The translations under genes were made by a program, and so were the position numbers. Below, piece after piece: positions 52,435 through 63,669 of a stretch of DNA of 64,000 bases. How positions within the stretch are numbered: the first letter of the stretch is position 1; every line of letters begins with the position of its first letter. Below the pieces are notes generated by a model, which saw nothing but the letters and a program-made list of their open reading frames with translations, ran no database searches and was not told where the DNA came from. The stretch covers positions 69,979,349-70,043,348 of the forward strand of contig CM055099.1 of NCBI GenBank assembly GCA_029204225.1, in the 5' to 3' direction. Origin of the DNA: Diphasiastrum complanatum (Eukaryota > Streptophyta > Lycopodiopsida > Lycopodiales > Lycopodiaceae).

Positions 52435-52840
52435 GCTTTTAGCTTGGGTGAAGGCTATGCTTGGCATAGCATTTGCTTGTTGTTGTGACGAGCATAGCTC
52501 TTGGGAGAGTTATGCCGAGCATAGCTCTTGGGAGAGCTATGCTGAGCATAGCTTTCACTGTGATCTATGCCTGGCATAACTTGCAAGAGGGCTTTGCTTG
52601 CCTTCACTCTTTAAGGAGCTATGTCAGGCATAGTTGTCGTTGTACTCACTAAGCTCTTATCTAAGTTCCTGAGCTATGTTGGGCATAACAATCAACAAGT
52701 GCAACATGGCTTTGCTTGCCTTCGCTCTTTAAGGAGCTATGCTAGGCATAGTTGTCGTTGTACCCACTAAGCTCTTATCTAAGTTCCTGCGCTATGTTGG
52801 GCATACCAATGAACAAGTGTTTACATGAAATTGAACATAC
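52435..52840. repeat. Palindrome array 2, with 118-bp duplication
   Basis: About nine more dyads of the same family (for example near 52447, 52512 and 52538) follow after about 230 bp of AT-rich sequence and an entry segment. A 118-bp direct duplication (from 52592 and 52710) contains two dyads per copy. Confidence 0.88.
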
Positions 52841-54100
52841 CTGTAGCTTCTACAAAGGTCGACCGAGCTATCAGACTATGCTGAGCACAAATGAGATGAA
52901 AGACATATACTGGTTGCAATAGAAAGCGACAAAGCTCATATAAAGCGCAATGCAGCAAGAGGCACAACAAGAGAACACATAGACAAGGGAGGCAAAAGTG
53001 ACGAATGCATGGGCTTAGCTCCTTAACTAGCCATGGGTCAAGCCCAAGAAATGAAGAATACGAACATAGCCAGGTTCGGAGGGGCTTTATGCCTTACAGT
53101 AGGCCTCTTAGCCTACGAAGGTCATTATAACCATGTTAGCAACAACCCGAGAGGCCCTTAGACCCAATAAATCATGTATGTGAACATAAGGCCACACCAC
53201 TCTATGCTTGTGTGCCCCTCACTGACCACACCAATGTAATCAGGTCGGAGAAGGCCTTAGGACAAGAGGCAGGGTGTGGCAATGTGTAACCATGTTGGCG
53301 ACAACCCAAGATACCCTAGGCCCAAGAAATCGAGGCTGCGATGCGGTGCGGCGGGGATGGTGTGGTGGCTGCTGCATCACACCACGTCGCGCCATCTGTG
53401 CCCATGCCGATCACGTGGTGTAGCATATTTAAGACACAGAAAACTACATTCTTAGTGCAATGCTTTTTTTTTGTGTGTTTGTGCTCGCTTGCTCTCCTAT
53501 GATTCAGGTCGCTTGGTTCTATGATTTTGAGCATGTTTGTAAAACATGTACTCTAAGCCTTCCATGCCTAGCAAAAAAGCTAAGCTACACATTGCATTCC
53601 CCTACCCAACATAATTCTATATGGCTAACATAGTCTTCTTGACTAACTTAGACTTTTGAGTGCATATTTAATTTTTCACTAGAAATTGGTAGAATATTAC
53701 AAGGCATTGGATTTCGGCCCAACATTATTCTTCGAAGATCAAGGTTTGTACTACCTATCATGAAATCACTCCAAGCTCTCAACAATCTGGTGAACATCAT
53801 CATTATCATCCTTGAGTCTTTTACAACCTCGAGTAAGGTACTATTCTCCTTCCGTTGAAATTTGTAGTGATTCAGAATCAAGCAAGCACTCAGTTACATA
53901 TTCTAGTCAATCTACGGTTCCACATCAAGCAAACATTTCTCTAAACTTTTTAAGACGTGCAAGGAGGTCCAACAGACATTCACCTACAAAATAAAAAAGA
54001 TCCATATTTTCAAACGTGGAAGAGATTTCAGAATCTTCTCATGAGATTCAAGAAGACTCAAGAGAAGATTTGCAAGACAAACAAGAAAGATCATATAGAT
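52841..54100. other. Spacer with imperfect duplicated block
   Basis: TAACCATGTT(A/G)GC(A/G)ACAACCC occurs at about 53130 and 53287 with related flanks. I see no gene. Confidence 0.4.
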
Positions 54101-54109
54101 CAAGATTAT

Positions 54110-54820
54110 ACCATGAGCAATATTCGAGATTAAGCACGCTAGCTTTATTAGTCCAAACACTATGAACTCTATCCAAAATGGATCTAATCTTGAAACCATA
54201 CTCTAACTTGATCTCATTGAGGCTAAATGCTTTCTTAAGGACGTAAGTGTCCTCATTGGATGTTTCACTTACTCTTAAAAGAAGTTCACAATATGCCTCA
54301 AAACATGAAAAACTCCTTTTTGCAAACTATGAGTTCTAAACTCATTCTTGCTCTTACTCAATTTAAGAGCATAAATATGATGGTACAATATCTTGCTTTC
54401 TAGATGGTTTGGAAACATAATCAAGTCACCAATGACAAGAATTAATTCCAAACTAAAGACTTCATTCAAAACTAGAATAGTCTTACTTGATCTTTGAGAT
54501 AAGCAAATCTCATTGGGTTTGCACACCACAGGCTCCCCCAGCACACGTTAGTATCAATAGCTCCGCCGCCATCACCTTAATTTCTTGCATATCGTGCTCT
54601 CTGGGAGTGAAGAGCGTCCCACATGTATCATGGTTGGCCATCAATTTGCTGCACATGTGAAGATCACAATATGACACATCGATCTCTTTCACCAAGGAGC
54701 TTAAAGTTGGCCAGAGGCACCGTGCCATATGTATCATGCCTGACCATCAATTGATTGTACATCTGAGGTTCACAGTATGCCACATCTAGTCTCTTTGAGC
54801 AGCAAGCTTAAAGTTGCCAT
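54110..54820 (-). repeat. Relative of the 36910-37165 segment plus a tandem duplication
   Basis: 54110-54385 aligns with 36910-37165 (shared ACTATGAACT(C/T)TATCCA, GTAAGTGTCCTC, CTCATTCTTGCTCTTACT). 54617-54713 and 54721-54819 are diverged copies of a unit of about 105 bp around CACATGTATCATG / CATATGTATCATG. Coding potential is weak. Confidence 0.55.
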
Positions 54821-55174
54821 AGGACAAAATTGTAACAAGATCAAGTGAGGTATGACAAGAGAGCTAAAAGAGCTCTCATCAGGGGAAGTTTGGATTCAAA
54901 TTGGGCCCTCCTTTGTAAATGCTTTTGTTGACTTCACATGCTTTAAACCTCCAAATGGACCAGTAATCTTATAACATGTGTACAACATTGTAACAGTGCT
55001 CACCGGATGGAAAAAGTGTTCAAGTTTTTAGGTTATTTTTTAATATTTCAAAAACTCTTGTCGGGCAGAAATAAATATTTCATCGGACAATATGTGTTGC
55101 CCGTATGTTAAATATCTACCCGAATAGTTTAACTAGCGTTAGTTTTTCTAAACTATAGTTCTCATGCATATATT

Positions 55175-56306
55175 TCCCCCTTTGAAAAGCGCTCTGAGGG
55201 GCCCCACGCCCTTGAAAAAATGTGCAACTGGCGCTTGGAATCGGCGGGCTTCACTTCTCCTTTGCATTTGCAGATTATGGTGCGAGAGCTTTCCAAACCC
55301 TGATATCGATTCAACACGCAGATGCGCTATTTGACAAGTCAAACAGACCATCTGCGCATTGAATCGATATCAAGTTTTTTATATTAAAAAATAGTCTAAC
55401 TTCTTACTCGTAGTTCCGATTGATGAACATGGTGCTATTAGAAAGAACTCGACGAGAGCTTTTGCAACAACATCCTACATGACTTGGTTCCGAGCTACGG
55501 TTAAAAAGTTATAGGCAGTCAAAGTTCGTATAAAATCTCTCATCTAAGAAATATATATTTCAAAAAAATAACCCTAATATCGAATCAGTGCATGCATTTA
55601 GGATTTAACCCAAAGGGTGCGCGTTGAATCGATGTTGGAGTTTTAAATTTTTGTTTTTGAAAAAAAAACTCGAAGAGAGCTTTGCAACAGCACCAAAGCT
55701 ACCTAATTTTGAGCTATGATTCAAGAGTCTATCTTCTGGAGCAATTTGTAGCTCTCGTTGAGCCCTTTTCAAAAAAAATCAAAAAAATTAAAAAGATCGA
55801 TCAGAGTGCGCCCTTCGGGTTTGACCGGACTCAAACCCTAAGGGCGCGTGTTGATTCGATATTAGGGCTATTTTTTTGAAATATATATATTTTTTAGATG
55901 AGGGATTTTCTGCGAACTTTGATTGCCTATAATTTTTTTTAACAATAACTTGGAACCAGATTATGTAGAAAGTTCTTGCAAAGCTCTCGTCGATCTCTTT
56001 CTAAAAACACCATTTTCGTCTCGATTGGAGCTACGGTTAAGAAGTTAGAATGTTTTAAAAAAAAAATCTAATATCGATTCAACACGCGGATGGCATGTTT
56101 GACCAGTCAGATAGCACATCTACGCATTGAACTGATATTAGGGTTTGGAAAGCTCTCACACCATCATCTGGAAATGCAAAGGAGAAGTGAATGAGCACAC
56201 ACTAGTGCAATTACGCCCGCCGATTTCATACACAACTTGCACATTTTTTCAAGGGTGTGGGACCTCTCGGAACTCCTTTTAAAGGGGAAAATGTGCAATA
56301 TTATCA
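55175..56306. mobile_element. Large foldback (inverted-repeat) element
   Basis: The left arm (55175 to about 55615) and right arm (about 55835-56306) are reverse complements over most of their length. Examples are CCCTTGAAAAAATGTGCAA against TTGCACATTTTTTCAAGGG, and AGAGCTTTCCAAACCCT against AGGGTTTGGAAAGCTCT. Each arm carries its own smaller hairpin built on ATCGATTCAA / TTGAATCGAT. The centre of about 220 bp has another GGGTGCGCG/GGGCGCGTG pair. No transposase frame is present, so it is non-autonomous. Confidence 0.85.
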
Positions 56307-56384
56307 CATTTGCTTATGGAAATTAAGGCTATATGTTAACCATATAAACGGCCCATTTTAAGCTCATATTTTCCCTAATGACAC

Positions 56385-57450
56385 ATGATAAAGATGAATG
56401 TTACCAACGAACTTCTCAAGGAAGCTGGTAAGTGTATTTCATTAAGTGAGGCTTGAGAAGCTTTGAAGAAGCTTTATGAACCTAAGTCTACATCTAGAGT
56501 GTTGACTCTAAGAAGACAAATCTTTCAAAGTTTGCAAAAGAGTGAAGAGAGTCCTATTATGTTTGTTTTGAGAGTGAAGGCTTTGAATGACGAGTTAGCT
56601 TGCATTGATGAGAGCATTAAGGAATGAGAGCCTGTTCAAGTTATTCTTAATGATTTGTTGGATGCTCATGCTAAAATTGTACAAAGTCTTGCCATTCAAA
56701 GAACTTTGCCAAGTTTGATTGATTTTCAAGAGATCTTGATCAATGACATATAGGCTTCGAGCAAGAGGTGGATATACATCTCAAATTGGATAGGAGGCTA
56801 TATTCATCAAGGGCAAAAGCAAAAGCAAGTGGTCTAAATGGCAAGATCAAGGGGAGGCTTCTTCAAATGGCAAAAAGAAAGATAGGTCAAAGCTAAAGTG
56901 CTACTATTATGGCATCAAAGGACACTTTGCAAGTGAGTGCTACAAGAAGAAGAGAGATCAAGGAGACAAGCAAGATAATCTTACTCATGATGAAGATGGT
57001 TTGGATGTTCAAAACTCAAATGATTGTACATTCGAATATTCCTGGAATTACTACAATTAGCAATAGTGAAGTTAAGATGTATGTAACTTTCATTGATGAT
57101 TTTAGTAGATATTGTTGTGTATATCTATTAAAAAACAAAGATGAATTGTATGTTGTCTTTGTGAAGTTCAAGAATGCAAGGGAGAACCAATTTTCTACAA
57201 AGATCAAGTGCTTGAGGAGTGACAATGGTGGTGAGTATATCTCAACCAAGTTCAATGCCTTTTGTGATGAGCATGGGATCAAGAGGGAGTACACAAATTT
57301 TAGGACACCTCAACAAAATGGAGTGGCCGAAAGGAAAATTAGAACTTTGTGTGAAAGTGCCAAAGCCATGAGGTTAGGTGCTAATCTTCCTAAACCATTT
57401 TGGGATCAAGCTTTTTGTGTGCTAATTTTTTATGCAATAGGTGGATGAGT
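56385..57450 (+). pseudogene. Truncated Copia gag and integrase (plus strand)
   Basis: Gag sequence close to the young Copia element appears from about 56390 (TNELLKEAGKC, STSRVLTLRRQIFQS) with stops. A collapsed zinc-knuckle region follows at about 56900. The integrase core is readable at 56909-57448 (FIDDFSRYCCVYLLK, LRSDNGGEY, QQNGVAERKIRTL). The protease and the first integrase Asp are deleted, and a frameshift near 57410-57450 leads into the next frame. No 5' LTR was found. Confidence 0.8.
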
Positions 57451-58674
57451 GCTATATTGGATAAAAGAACACCTCTTGAGATGCTATTCAAGCGGAGGCC
57501 GACTGTCAACTTTCTTAAAACTTTTGGATGTACATGCTATGTCAATATAGTTCTTGATGATAGGACAAAGCAGGATCCATCTTCAAGGAGAGATATATTT
57601 GTTAGATATAGTGAGGTGAGTAAAGCCTACAAGGTTTACATTCCTACTACTAATAAGGTGATTATTGGTAGAGATGTCATTTTTGATGAGGGGAATATTC
57701 CAAAGATGTCCTCAAGTAATGATGGTGTGGATGGATCTAACATTCTTGATGTTGATGTGATGGATCCTACTTTAGATGGTGATGATGAAGGAACTTCATC
57801 AAGTCAAAAGCCAAGGAGAACATCAAGGGAAAGACAAATGCCTTCAAGGCTCACATACGATGAGAATGGTAAGCAAGTCGAAGTGACTCATTTTGTTTTT
57901 CTCACATGTTTTGGTGGATCTTCTTGTGTAGATGATGCTATGCAAGTAAATGAATGTTTTCATGATTTTCCTAAAACTAATGGATCTGGAAAAGAGGTCT
58001 TAGTCAATGGCTTTGATGTTCAAGTGGAAGATCAAGAGATTGACCTCAAAAGGCTTCAACAACACAAAACGAAAGGTGGTAATTTAGAGTTAGTCAAGAG
58101 CATCAAAGGAGAGTCACTTGGCAAAGATGTTCTGGATCTATTTTTGCAGGTTATTGAAGACTCAAGTAAGTTCAAAGGAGCAGCAAGAAAATGTTGTTCA
58201 AGTTTACTTTACTTGTTCTATCTCATGATTGAGCAATTTCACGTGGATGTGTGCAAATTGTCAAGATATGGTAAAACTAGCCACATTGGTGAGCATCATT
58301 TTGATGTTGGATTTGTACTAGAATTCTTGGCTGGTTTTGTTGATGGAAATGAATATATTGGAGGCTCATTATATCACTCATCCATGGCTAAATTCTCAAG
58401 TGTTGAGCTACTTGGTGCCAATACTTGGAGATTGTCAATTTTTGGTGAATTCATGGTCATTTTCTTATGTCAAGTAGATCTTGAAGAAGGACCAGTGCTA
58501 CCACTTAGTTATATGGAGTCATGTGGTGCTGGATTAGCATCATTTATGTACTCACTTACTCATGGATTTTCAAGGTTTGATGGTTTCTTGTGGCAAGATG
58601 GAGATGGAGGCTCATTCATGGAGTTTTACTTGGAATTTGCTTTGAACAAGAACGCGGATCATGCTACACAGTAA
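57400..58674 (+). CDS. Copia integrase C-terminus fused to a long non-retroviral frame in place of RT
   Basis: The 424-codon frame begins in the integrase C-terminal region (NFLCNRWMSAILDKRTPLEM, FGCTCYVNIVLDDRTKQDPS, IGRDVIFDEG). It ends its retroviral part at CVDDAMQVNE, where RT should start. From about 57960 to 58630 about 225 codons follow that match no RT or RNase H motif (HFDVGFVLEFLAGFVDGNEY, LSIFGEFMVIFLCQVDLEEG). The frame then runs into the LTR of the next element at 58631, so its stop is not its own. The foreign part may be transduced host sequence or an element-specific module; I do not recognise it. The absence of stops over this length argues against very old neutral sequence. 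Confidence 0.55.
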   Translation: MGSSFLCANFLCNRWMSAILDKRTPLEMLFKRRPTVNFLKTFGCTCYVNIVLDDRTKQDPSSRRDIFVRYSEVSKAYKVYIPTTNKVIIGRDVIFDEGNIPKMSSSNDGVDGSNILDVDVMDPTLDGDDEGTSSSQKPRRTSRERQMPSRLTYDENGKQVEVTHFVFLTCFGGSSCVDDAMQVNECFHDFPKTNGSGKEVLVNGFDVQVEDQEIDLKRLQQHKTKGGNLELVKSIKGESLGKDVLDLFLQVIEDSSKFKGAARKCCSSLLYLFYLMIEQFHVDVCKLSRYGKTSHIGEHHFDVGFVLEFLAGFVDGNEYIGGSLYHSSMAKFSSVELLGANTWRLSIFGEFMVIFLCQVDLEEGPVLPLSYMESCGAGLASFMYSLTHGFSRFDGFLWQDGDGGSFMEFYLEFALNKNADHATQ

Positions 58675-58898
58675 CACAGATAGAAAACTCTCTCCACACC
58701 AAGCTCTCATAGCAACTGTATTTCTCAAAATGAAATTACACTGTACATATAGTTCTTCACTTAGGCAACCCATGCATGACCCAGGTTACCTTTGGCGGGA
58801 CGCGTGTCCCATCGACTCGCCTCGTGGCGAGGCCAACTGATCCTTATCGACCGATAGGACCCACAGTACAGTAGCACAGTGATTTTACTTTTATTCTA
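58631..58898 (-). repeat. 3' LTR of the older Copia element
   Basis: This matches 63670-63938 (shared CATGCTACACAGTAACACAGA, AATGAAATTACACTGTACAT, GGCGGGACGCGTGTCCC). The left edge starts TGGAATTTGC. The right edge is placed before the purine tract. Confidence 0.88.
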
Positions 58899-58955
58899 GC
58901 TCTCTCTTTTAAAGTAAAGTCTACTTTTTATACAGTCATATACATAGTTTTAAAG

Positions 58956-60114
58956 TCAACAAACTTTAAGTACAGAAAGCTTTGATCTAAACTTATCAAA
59001 CTTTTCTCTCACAAGTGGCTTAGTGAAAATATTAGCCAGTTGTTCCGTAATACAATGAACAACATGAATTTCACGACTCAGTACCCTCTCATGTATAAAG
59101 TGATACTGAATCTCAATGTGTTTGGTTCTCGCATGGAACACTAGATTCTTTGCTAGCTGAATGCCACTCTGACTGTCGCTATGTACAGTTGTGGGATTTT
59201 TCTATTTTATGTCAACTTCTTCCAAGATTTGTCTCAACCAGATAGCTTCTTGTGCTGCACTACACATTGCCTTATACTCTACTTCTGTGGTGGATAGAGC
59301 AATTGTACTTTGCTTCTTACTAGACCAGGAAAAACAACTACCACAAAGTTGGAATACATACCTTGTGGTGGATCTACGATCATCACAATCACCTCTCCAA
59401 TCCACATCCACATATCCACACAACTCAGGTAAACTCTCATGCTTCTTGTAAATCAAGCCATAATATGAAGTGCCTTTGACATAGCACAAAATGTGCTTAT
59501 CTGCCTTCCAATGCGTTTTCGTAGGTGTTGCCATAAACTGACTTACAATGCCAACAACATAACATATATCTGGTCTAGTTGTGGTAAGGTAAATCAAGCT
59601 CCCTACTAACTACCTACACAGCGTAGCATCAAATGGCTGTGACTCATCAAGTTTAAAAAGCTTTTATCTGGTTCAATAGGAGTATTCACTGGTTTGCAAT
59701 CTTGCAACCTAAACCTGTGCAGCAACTCTTTGACATACTTCACCTGTGTTAAACCCACTTCGTTTTCTTTTTGCCACACCTCTACTCCAAGACACTAATG
59801 CATCAGGTTGAGATCTGTCATCTAGAATTGTTTCATGAGGTCTTTCTTGATCATGTCTATCATCTCTTGATTATTCTCGTAATAATCAAGTCATCAACAT
59901 AGAGAGCAATTAAAGCAACCATACCATCAAAGCATAAGACATACAAATTCGGATCAGAATGTGTTTTCACCATCCCCTTTGAACGAAAGTAGGCATCAAT
60001 CATGTTATACCACACACGTGGTGCATGTTTAAGACCATAAAGCGCTTTCTTCAAGCAACATATTTTATTCTCCTGTCCTTTCGCTACAAAGCCTTCAGGT
60101 TGATCCATGAACAC
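58956..60114 (-). pseudogene. Copia RT remainder and RNase H (older element)
   Basis: Pieces in order: RT at 59860-60114 (MDQPEGFVAKGQ, LKKALYGLKHAPRVW, ALYVDDLIIT); an interrupted stretch; 59202-59597 (TTTRPDICYVVGIVSQF, CGYVDVDWRGD, KKQSTIALSTTEVEYKA, RNase H); and 58956-59141 (FHARTKHIEIQYHF, ANIFTKPL). The catalytic YVDD and RNase H residues are present, but stops, shifts and the lost RT N-terminus make it inactive. Confidence 0.88.
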
Positions 60115-60127
60115 CTCTTCTTCTAAC

Positions 60128-60538
60128 TTACCATTTAGAAAAGCAGGATGTGTCTATCTTCTCAGCATCTTCGTCTTCATACATCTTGGATTCATCAAAG
60201 ATAACATCTCGGCTTATATGAATTTTGTTTTCGACTCGATCAAAACATCTATAGCCCTTCACGCGATCATCATATCCTAGGAATATGCACTTGATAGCAT
60301 TTACATCAAGATTACATCTCTCTTCCTTAGGAATATGTACAAAGGCCTTACATCCAAAGATTTGCAAGTGGTTCACCTTTGGCTTCTTCTTTGTGAATGC
60401 TTCCTCAGGTGTTATTTTTGGTATGGCAATGGTAGGACTTCTATTTTGAAGATAGACTGTTGTGCTACATGCTTCTGACCAAAAATCTTTTGGTAATTTC
60501 ATCTCAACTAGCATAAATCTGGCACTTTCCATAATCAT
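60128..60538 (-). pseudogene. Copia integrase C-terminal part (older element)
   Basis: This frame picks up after the stop: FWSEACSTTVYLQNRSP, FGCKAFVHIPKEER, IFLGYDDRVKGYRCFD, HISRDVIFDESKMYEDE. Just upstream the segment GVAERKNR with the catalytic Glu can be read across the break. At the 3' end (about 60150) a deletion joins it to AFLNGKLEEEVF of RT, removing the front of RT and its first catalytic Asp. Confidence 0.85.
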
Positions 60539-60592
60539 ACGATTTTTGCGCTCAGCTACACCATTGAGAGCAGGAGTATGAGCTTGTGTAAA

Positions 60593-61486
60593 TTATCTTT
60601 TAATCCCATATTGATCACCAAGATCATTGAAGTCATTAGATTTATACTCACCTCCACTATCTGATTTTAGGACTTTGATCTTCTTACCTGTCTGATTTTC
60701 GACCAAGTTTTTGAAGTTCTTGAAGTTATCAAAAGCATCTGATTTCTTCTTCAAGAAGTAGATCCACATCTTACGTGACATATCATCAATAAAGGTCATG
60801 AAATAGAAGGCTTTTCCTAAGGACATGGTCCTCATGGGCCCGCATAAATCTGTGTGGGTTAAATCCAGGATGTTCTTTGCTCTTGCAACACCCCCTTTAT
60901 TGAACTTCTCTCGATGTTGCTTCCCATATATACAAGATTCGCACATCGATTTCAAGTGATCTTCTATGGTAGACAGTCTTGTTATCATCTCCAATTTTCT
61001 CATCAAACTGAGGCTTCCCAAGTTCAAGTGACCAAGCCTCTTGTGCCACAACTCAGTTTGCGAAGGAACAGATGATACAAGTCCATGTTGCCCCTTGATT
61101 GTAGCATTCAACCTGTACAATTTTGTATTGGACTCTCTTACTCCACTCGTAATAACTTTGAATTTTTGGTTCGCATCCTTCACAAAGCAACGATCATGGG
61201 CGAATTCTACTTTCAACTTTTCATCAGTAATGACTCCAACAGAAAGTAGATTTTTCTTCAAACCTGCTATGTAAAGTACCTCCCTGATCATCCTGCTTTT
61301 GCCATCAAGCAGTTGGATTGAAACTATGCCTATCCCCTTGATCATGCACACCTCACCATTTGCTTGTGAAACAAATGTTCCATTATCCAACACCTTCAAA
61401 CTACTGAACCAATTCTTGTTACCTATCATGTGTCTTGTGGCTCCTGAGTCAATATACCATGCTTGATCATCTTGATTAGATGACAA
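60593..61486 (-). pseudogene. Copia protease and integrase N-terminal half (older element)
   Basis: This 297-codon frame holds protease WYIDSGATRHM, then GAG-pre-integrase (ELWHKRLGHLNLGSL, CESCIYGKQHR) and the integrase core with LTHTDLCGPM, FIDDMSRKMWIYFLKK and LKSDSGGEY. It stops at YGIKR, just before the catalytic-Glu segment, which continues in the next frame. Confidence 0.9.
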
Positions 61487-61783
61487 TGCAGATGTGAAGA
61501 TGCTAGAGTCTTCAATCTCACCTTCATCGACAAGGTTGCCTGCTTGTTTTGGTTTTCCCTTGCCTTGTTCGGCCAGAAATTTGCGTCATTCACTCTTCCA
61601 ATGGCCCTTTTTACCACAATGGAGGCACTTGCCTTTCTTCTTAATTTTGCTGGAAGATCCCTCATCCTCCTGAGACTTGGCAAGTTGCTGCTTAGTCTTC
61701 TTCTTGCCCTTGCCCTTGCCTTGTTTTTGGCGTGTCGCAAGTGCTTGATCATCAATATTTTGACGTCTAGCTTTCACCATTTC

Positions 61784-62359
61784 TCATCGTTGCTCTTCCT
61801 GCATCAAGGTTCTTGTGAGCTCGTCAAAGGTTGGAAATATTTCTCTTGATGCTATTATGCTCACAAACATCTGATAGGATTCTGCAATGCTGCATAATGC
61901 ATTATGCACCAGCTCCACATCACGTATGCGCTCTCCAATAGAATGCAGTTCATCTCTCATTGTCTTGATTCTGGTCATGTACATCTGAATGTGCTCTCCT
62001 TGCTCCATGCGGGCACTATTCAACTTTGACTTCAAAAACATGATTCTTGATGGATTTGACGTCTCGAACTGCTCCTTTAGCACATCCCATGCCTGTCTGG
62101 GTGTAATAGCATCACAAATGTCGGTAATGATGTGATCCTTCACTAACAAGTTAATGAAGGTCAAAGCTTTCCTCATCTTTTTGTCGAACACGTTGATGTC
62201 TGCTTCATTTGGTGGCCTTCTCTCATCACCTGTGACGACTTCCCACACATCTTTCTCCATCAGTATGTTTTTCATTTTGAATTTCCACACTGCATAGTTG
62301 GAAATCTCGTCCAATTTGCTACTTTCACTCAAAATGGACTCTCCCATGTTTGCCATCAC
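61784..62359 (-). pseudogene. Copia gag (older element)
   Basis: This 191-codon frame carries a UBN2-type gag domain: ISNYAVWKFKMKNILM, FINLLVKDHIITDICD, AWDVLKEQFETSN, FLKSKLNSARMEQGE. It ends at a stop where an intact element would continue. The Lys-rich stretch and zinc knuckle CLHCGKKGHWKSE follow in another reading register at 61586-61780, and the last Cys is lost to a stop. Gag forms the particle and binds RNA. Confidence 0.88.
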
Positions 62360-63654
62360 AAAACTGCTTAAAACTTTTGCCTTAGGCTAAGAACAGTATG
62401 TCGAGGCCAACAGTGATGTCAGAAGTTGAAAATAATGACCTGCACTTTTTTTCTTACCAGGCCACTCGCCGCTTTTCCACCAATTTGAAAGCCAAATCGA
62501 CGTCGCCTTCCGAAATGCACTCAGTCGTCAACTCCCAACAACGTGCCCAGTGGAATGGTGAGACTACTTCTGGCGTACTCGAACACTTTCTCCACTGCAA
62601 CCACTCTATTTTGTTGTACCATACTTGCAAGTACAGTCGGGTGCCCTTCGTTTGGAGGTTATAGCCTTTCGTTTGGGTCAAAACGGGCAAAGGACCCAAA
62701 AATAGGGACTTTTCTAGCTTTTGAACTGTTTCTTCACTTTGAAGAAACTTCACTCTTCACTTGTAAAGGGACCCAACTCAACTTTCAGTATGAAAATTTT
62801 TAATGAAGTTGAAGGCCAGAATGCACTTCAATTCTTCAGGGCCCTGTTCAAAGCTCATCCAATGGCTGAACCAAATCTTGTGGTTCAAATTTCTCTCCCA
62901 TCACAGATTCTGGACCGTTGATTCATTTGACACCTCATCTAAAGGTTCAAAGTACATCTGGGCATCGAACCAAACTTCTGCAGACGCTATGGTCTTCAAT
63001 ACACAAAGTTGTTCATCGCGTTGGGCACGCAAACAGCCTGCAACCTCCCTGCCTGCGGCTGCGCCTCCCTTCTCTGAAAACTATCAGATCAATCTCTCTT
63101 GTGGATCGTTTTGAGCACGATCTGAGGCCTGGAGCAGGGTCGCCCTGCTGAATCCATGACTGTAGAGTGTTCAGTCAGGAAATTCCATGGAAAAACGGTG
63201 ATTTTAGCTCAACTTGACAAAGTGGCTTTTTCACCTTTTTACCGCAAATCTGCTAGGTTAACTGTCTAGAGACAAATCTCTGACATAAACCTCAGAATCT
63301 CTCCATGGCTCATTGACAGTGTGATTAGCTTCCTTCCTGTCCTTACGGCATCCAAAACGGTACACAAACAGCGAAGAAATCACCAGTTATGTATAAAAAC
63401 CGTAACCCCAAGTCCGGTTTCAATTTTCAGCTGGCTTCAAAATTGTCAATTTTTCACCAAATTTTTCTCTGTTTGATGATATGCACAGGCTAATAATCCC
63501 TCTGCTGAGCTTAGCAAGCCTCTATAAATTAGAAACCGTGCACCAGTGCTTCTCTTCCCGTCTTCAACCCGCCGTAAAATCCCGAACTCTCAGAAGACAG
63601 TTTTCCCAAAGCTCTCTTCAACGACGACACTGTACTGTGTACACTCCCTGTACG
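62360..63654 (-). other. Untranslated leader of the older Copia element
   Basis: This is about 1.3 kb between the PBS and the gag start, with no sense frame showing a known domain. Long leaders also occur in the element at 2331-8761. Confidence 0.6.
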
Positions 63655-63666
63655 GCTCTGATACCA
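63655..63666 (-). other. Primer-binding site (initiator Met tRNA)
   Basis: On the minus strand TGGTATCAGAGC follows the 5' LTR after three bases, the same primer as in the element at 2331-8761. Confidence 0.92.
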
Positions 63667-63669
63667 ACT

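Noticed and set aside
51775-52840. CRISPR-like look of conserved palindromic repeats with variable spacers
   Set aside because: The host is clearly eukaryotic, spacing and repeat sequence are irregular, repeats vary within the dyad, and there are no cas genes. Treated as a palindrome array.
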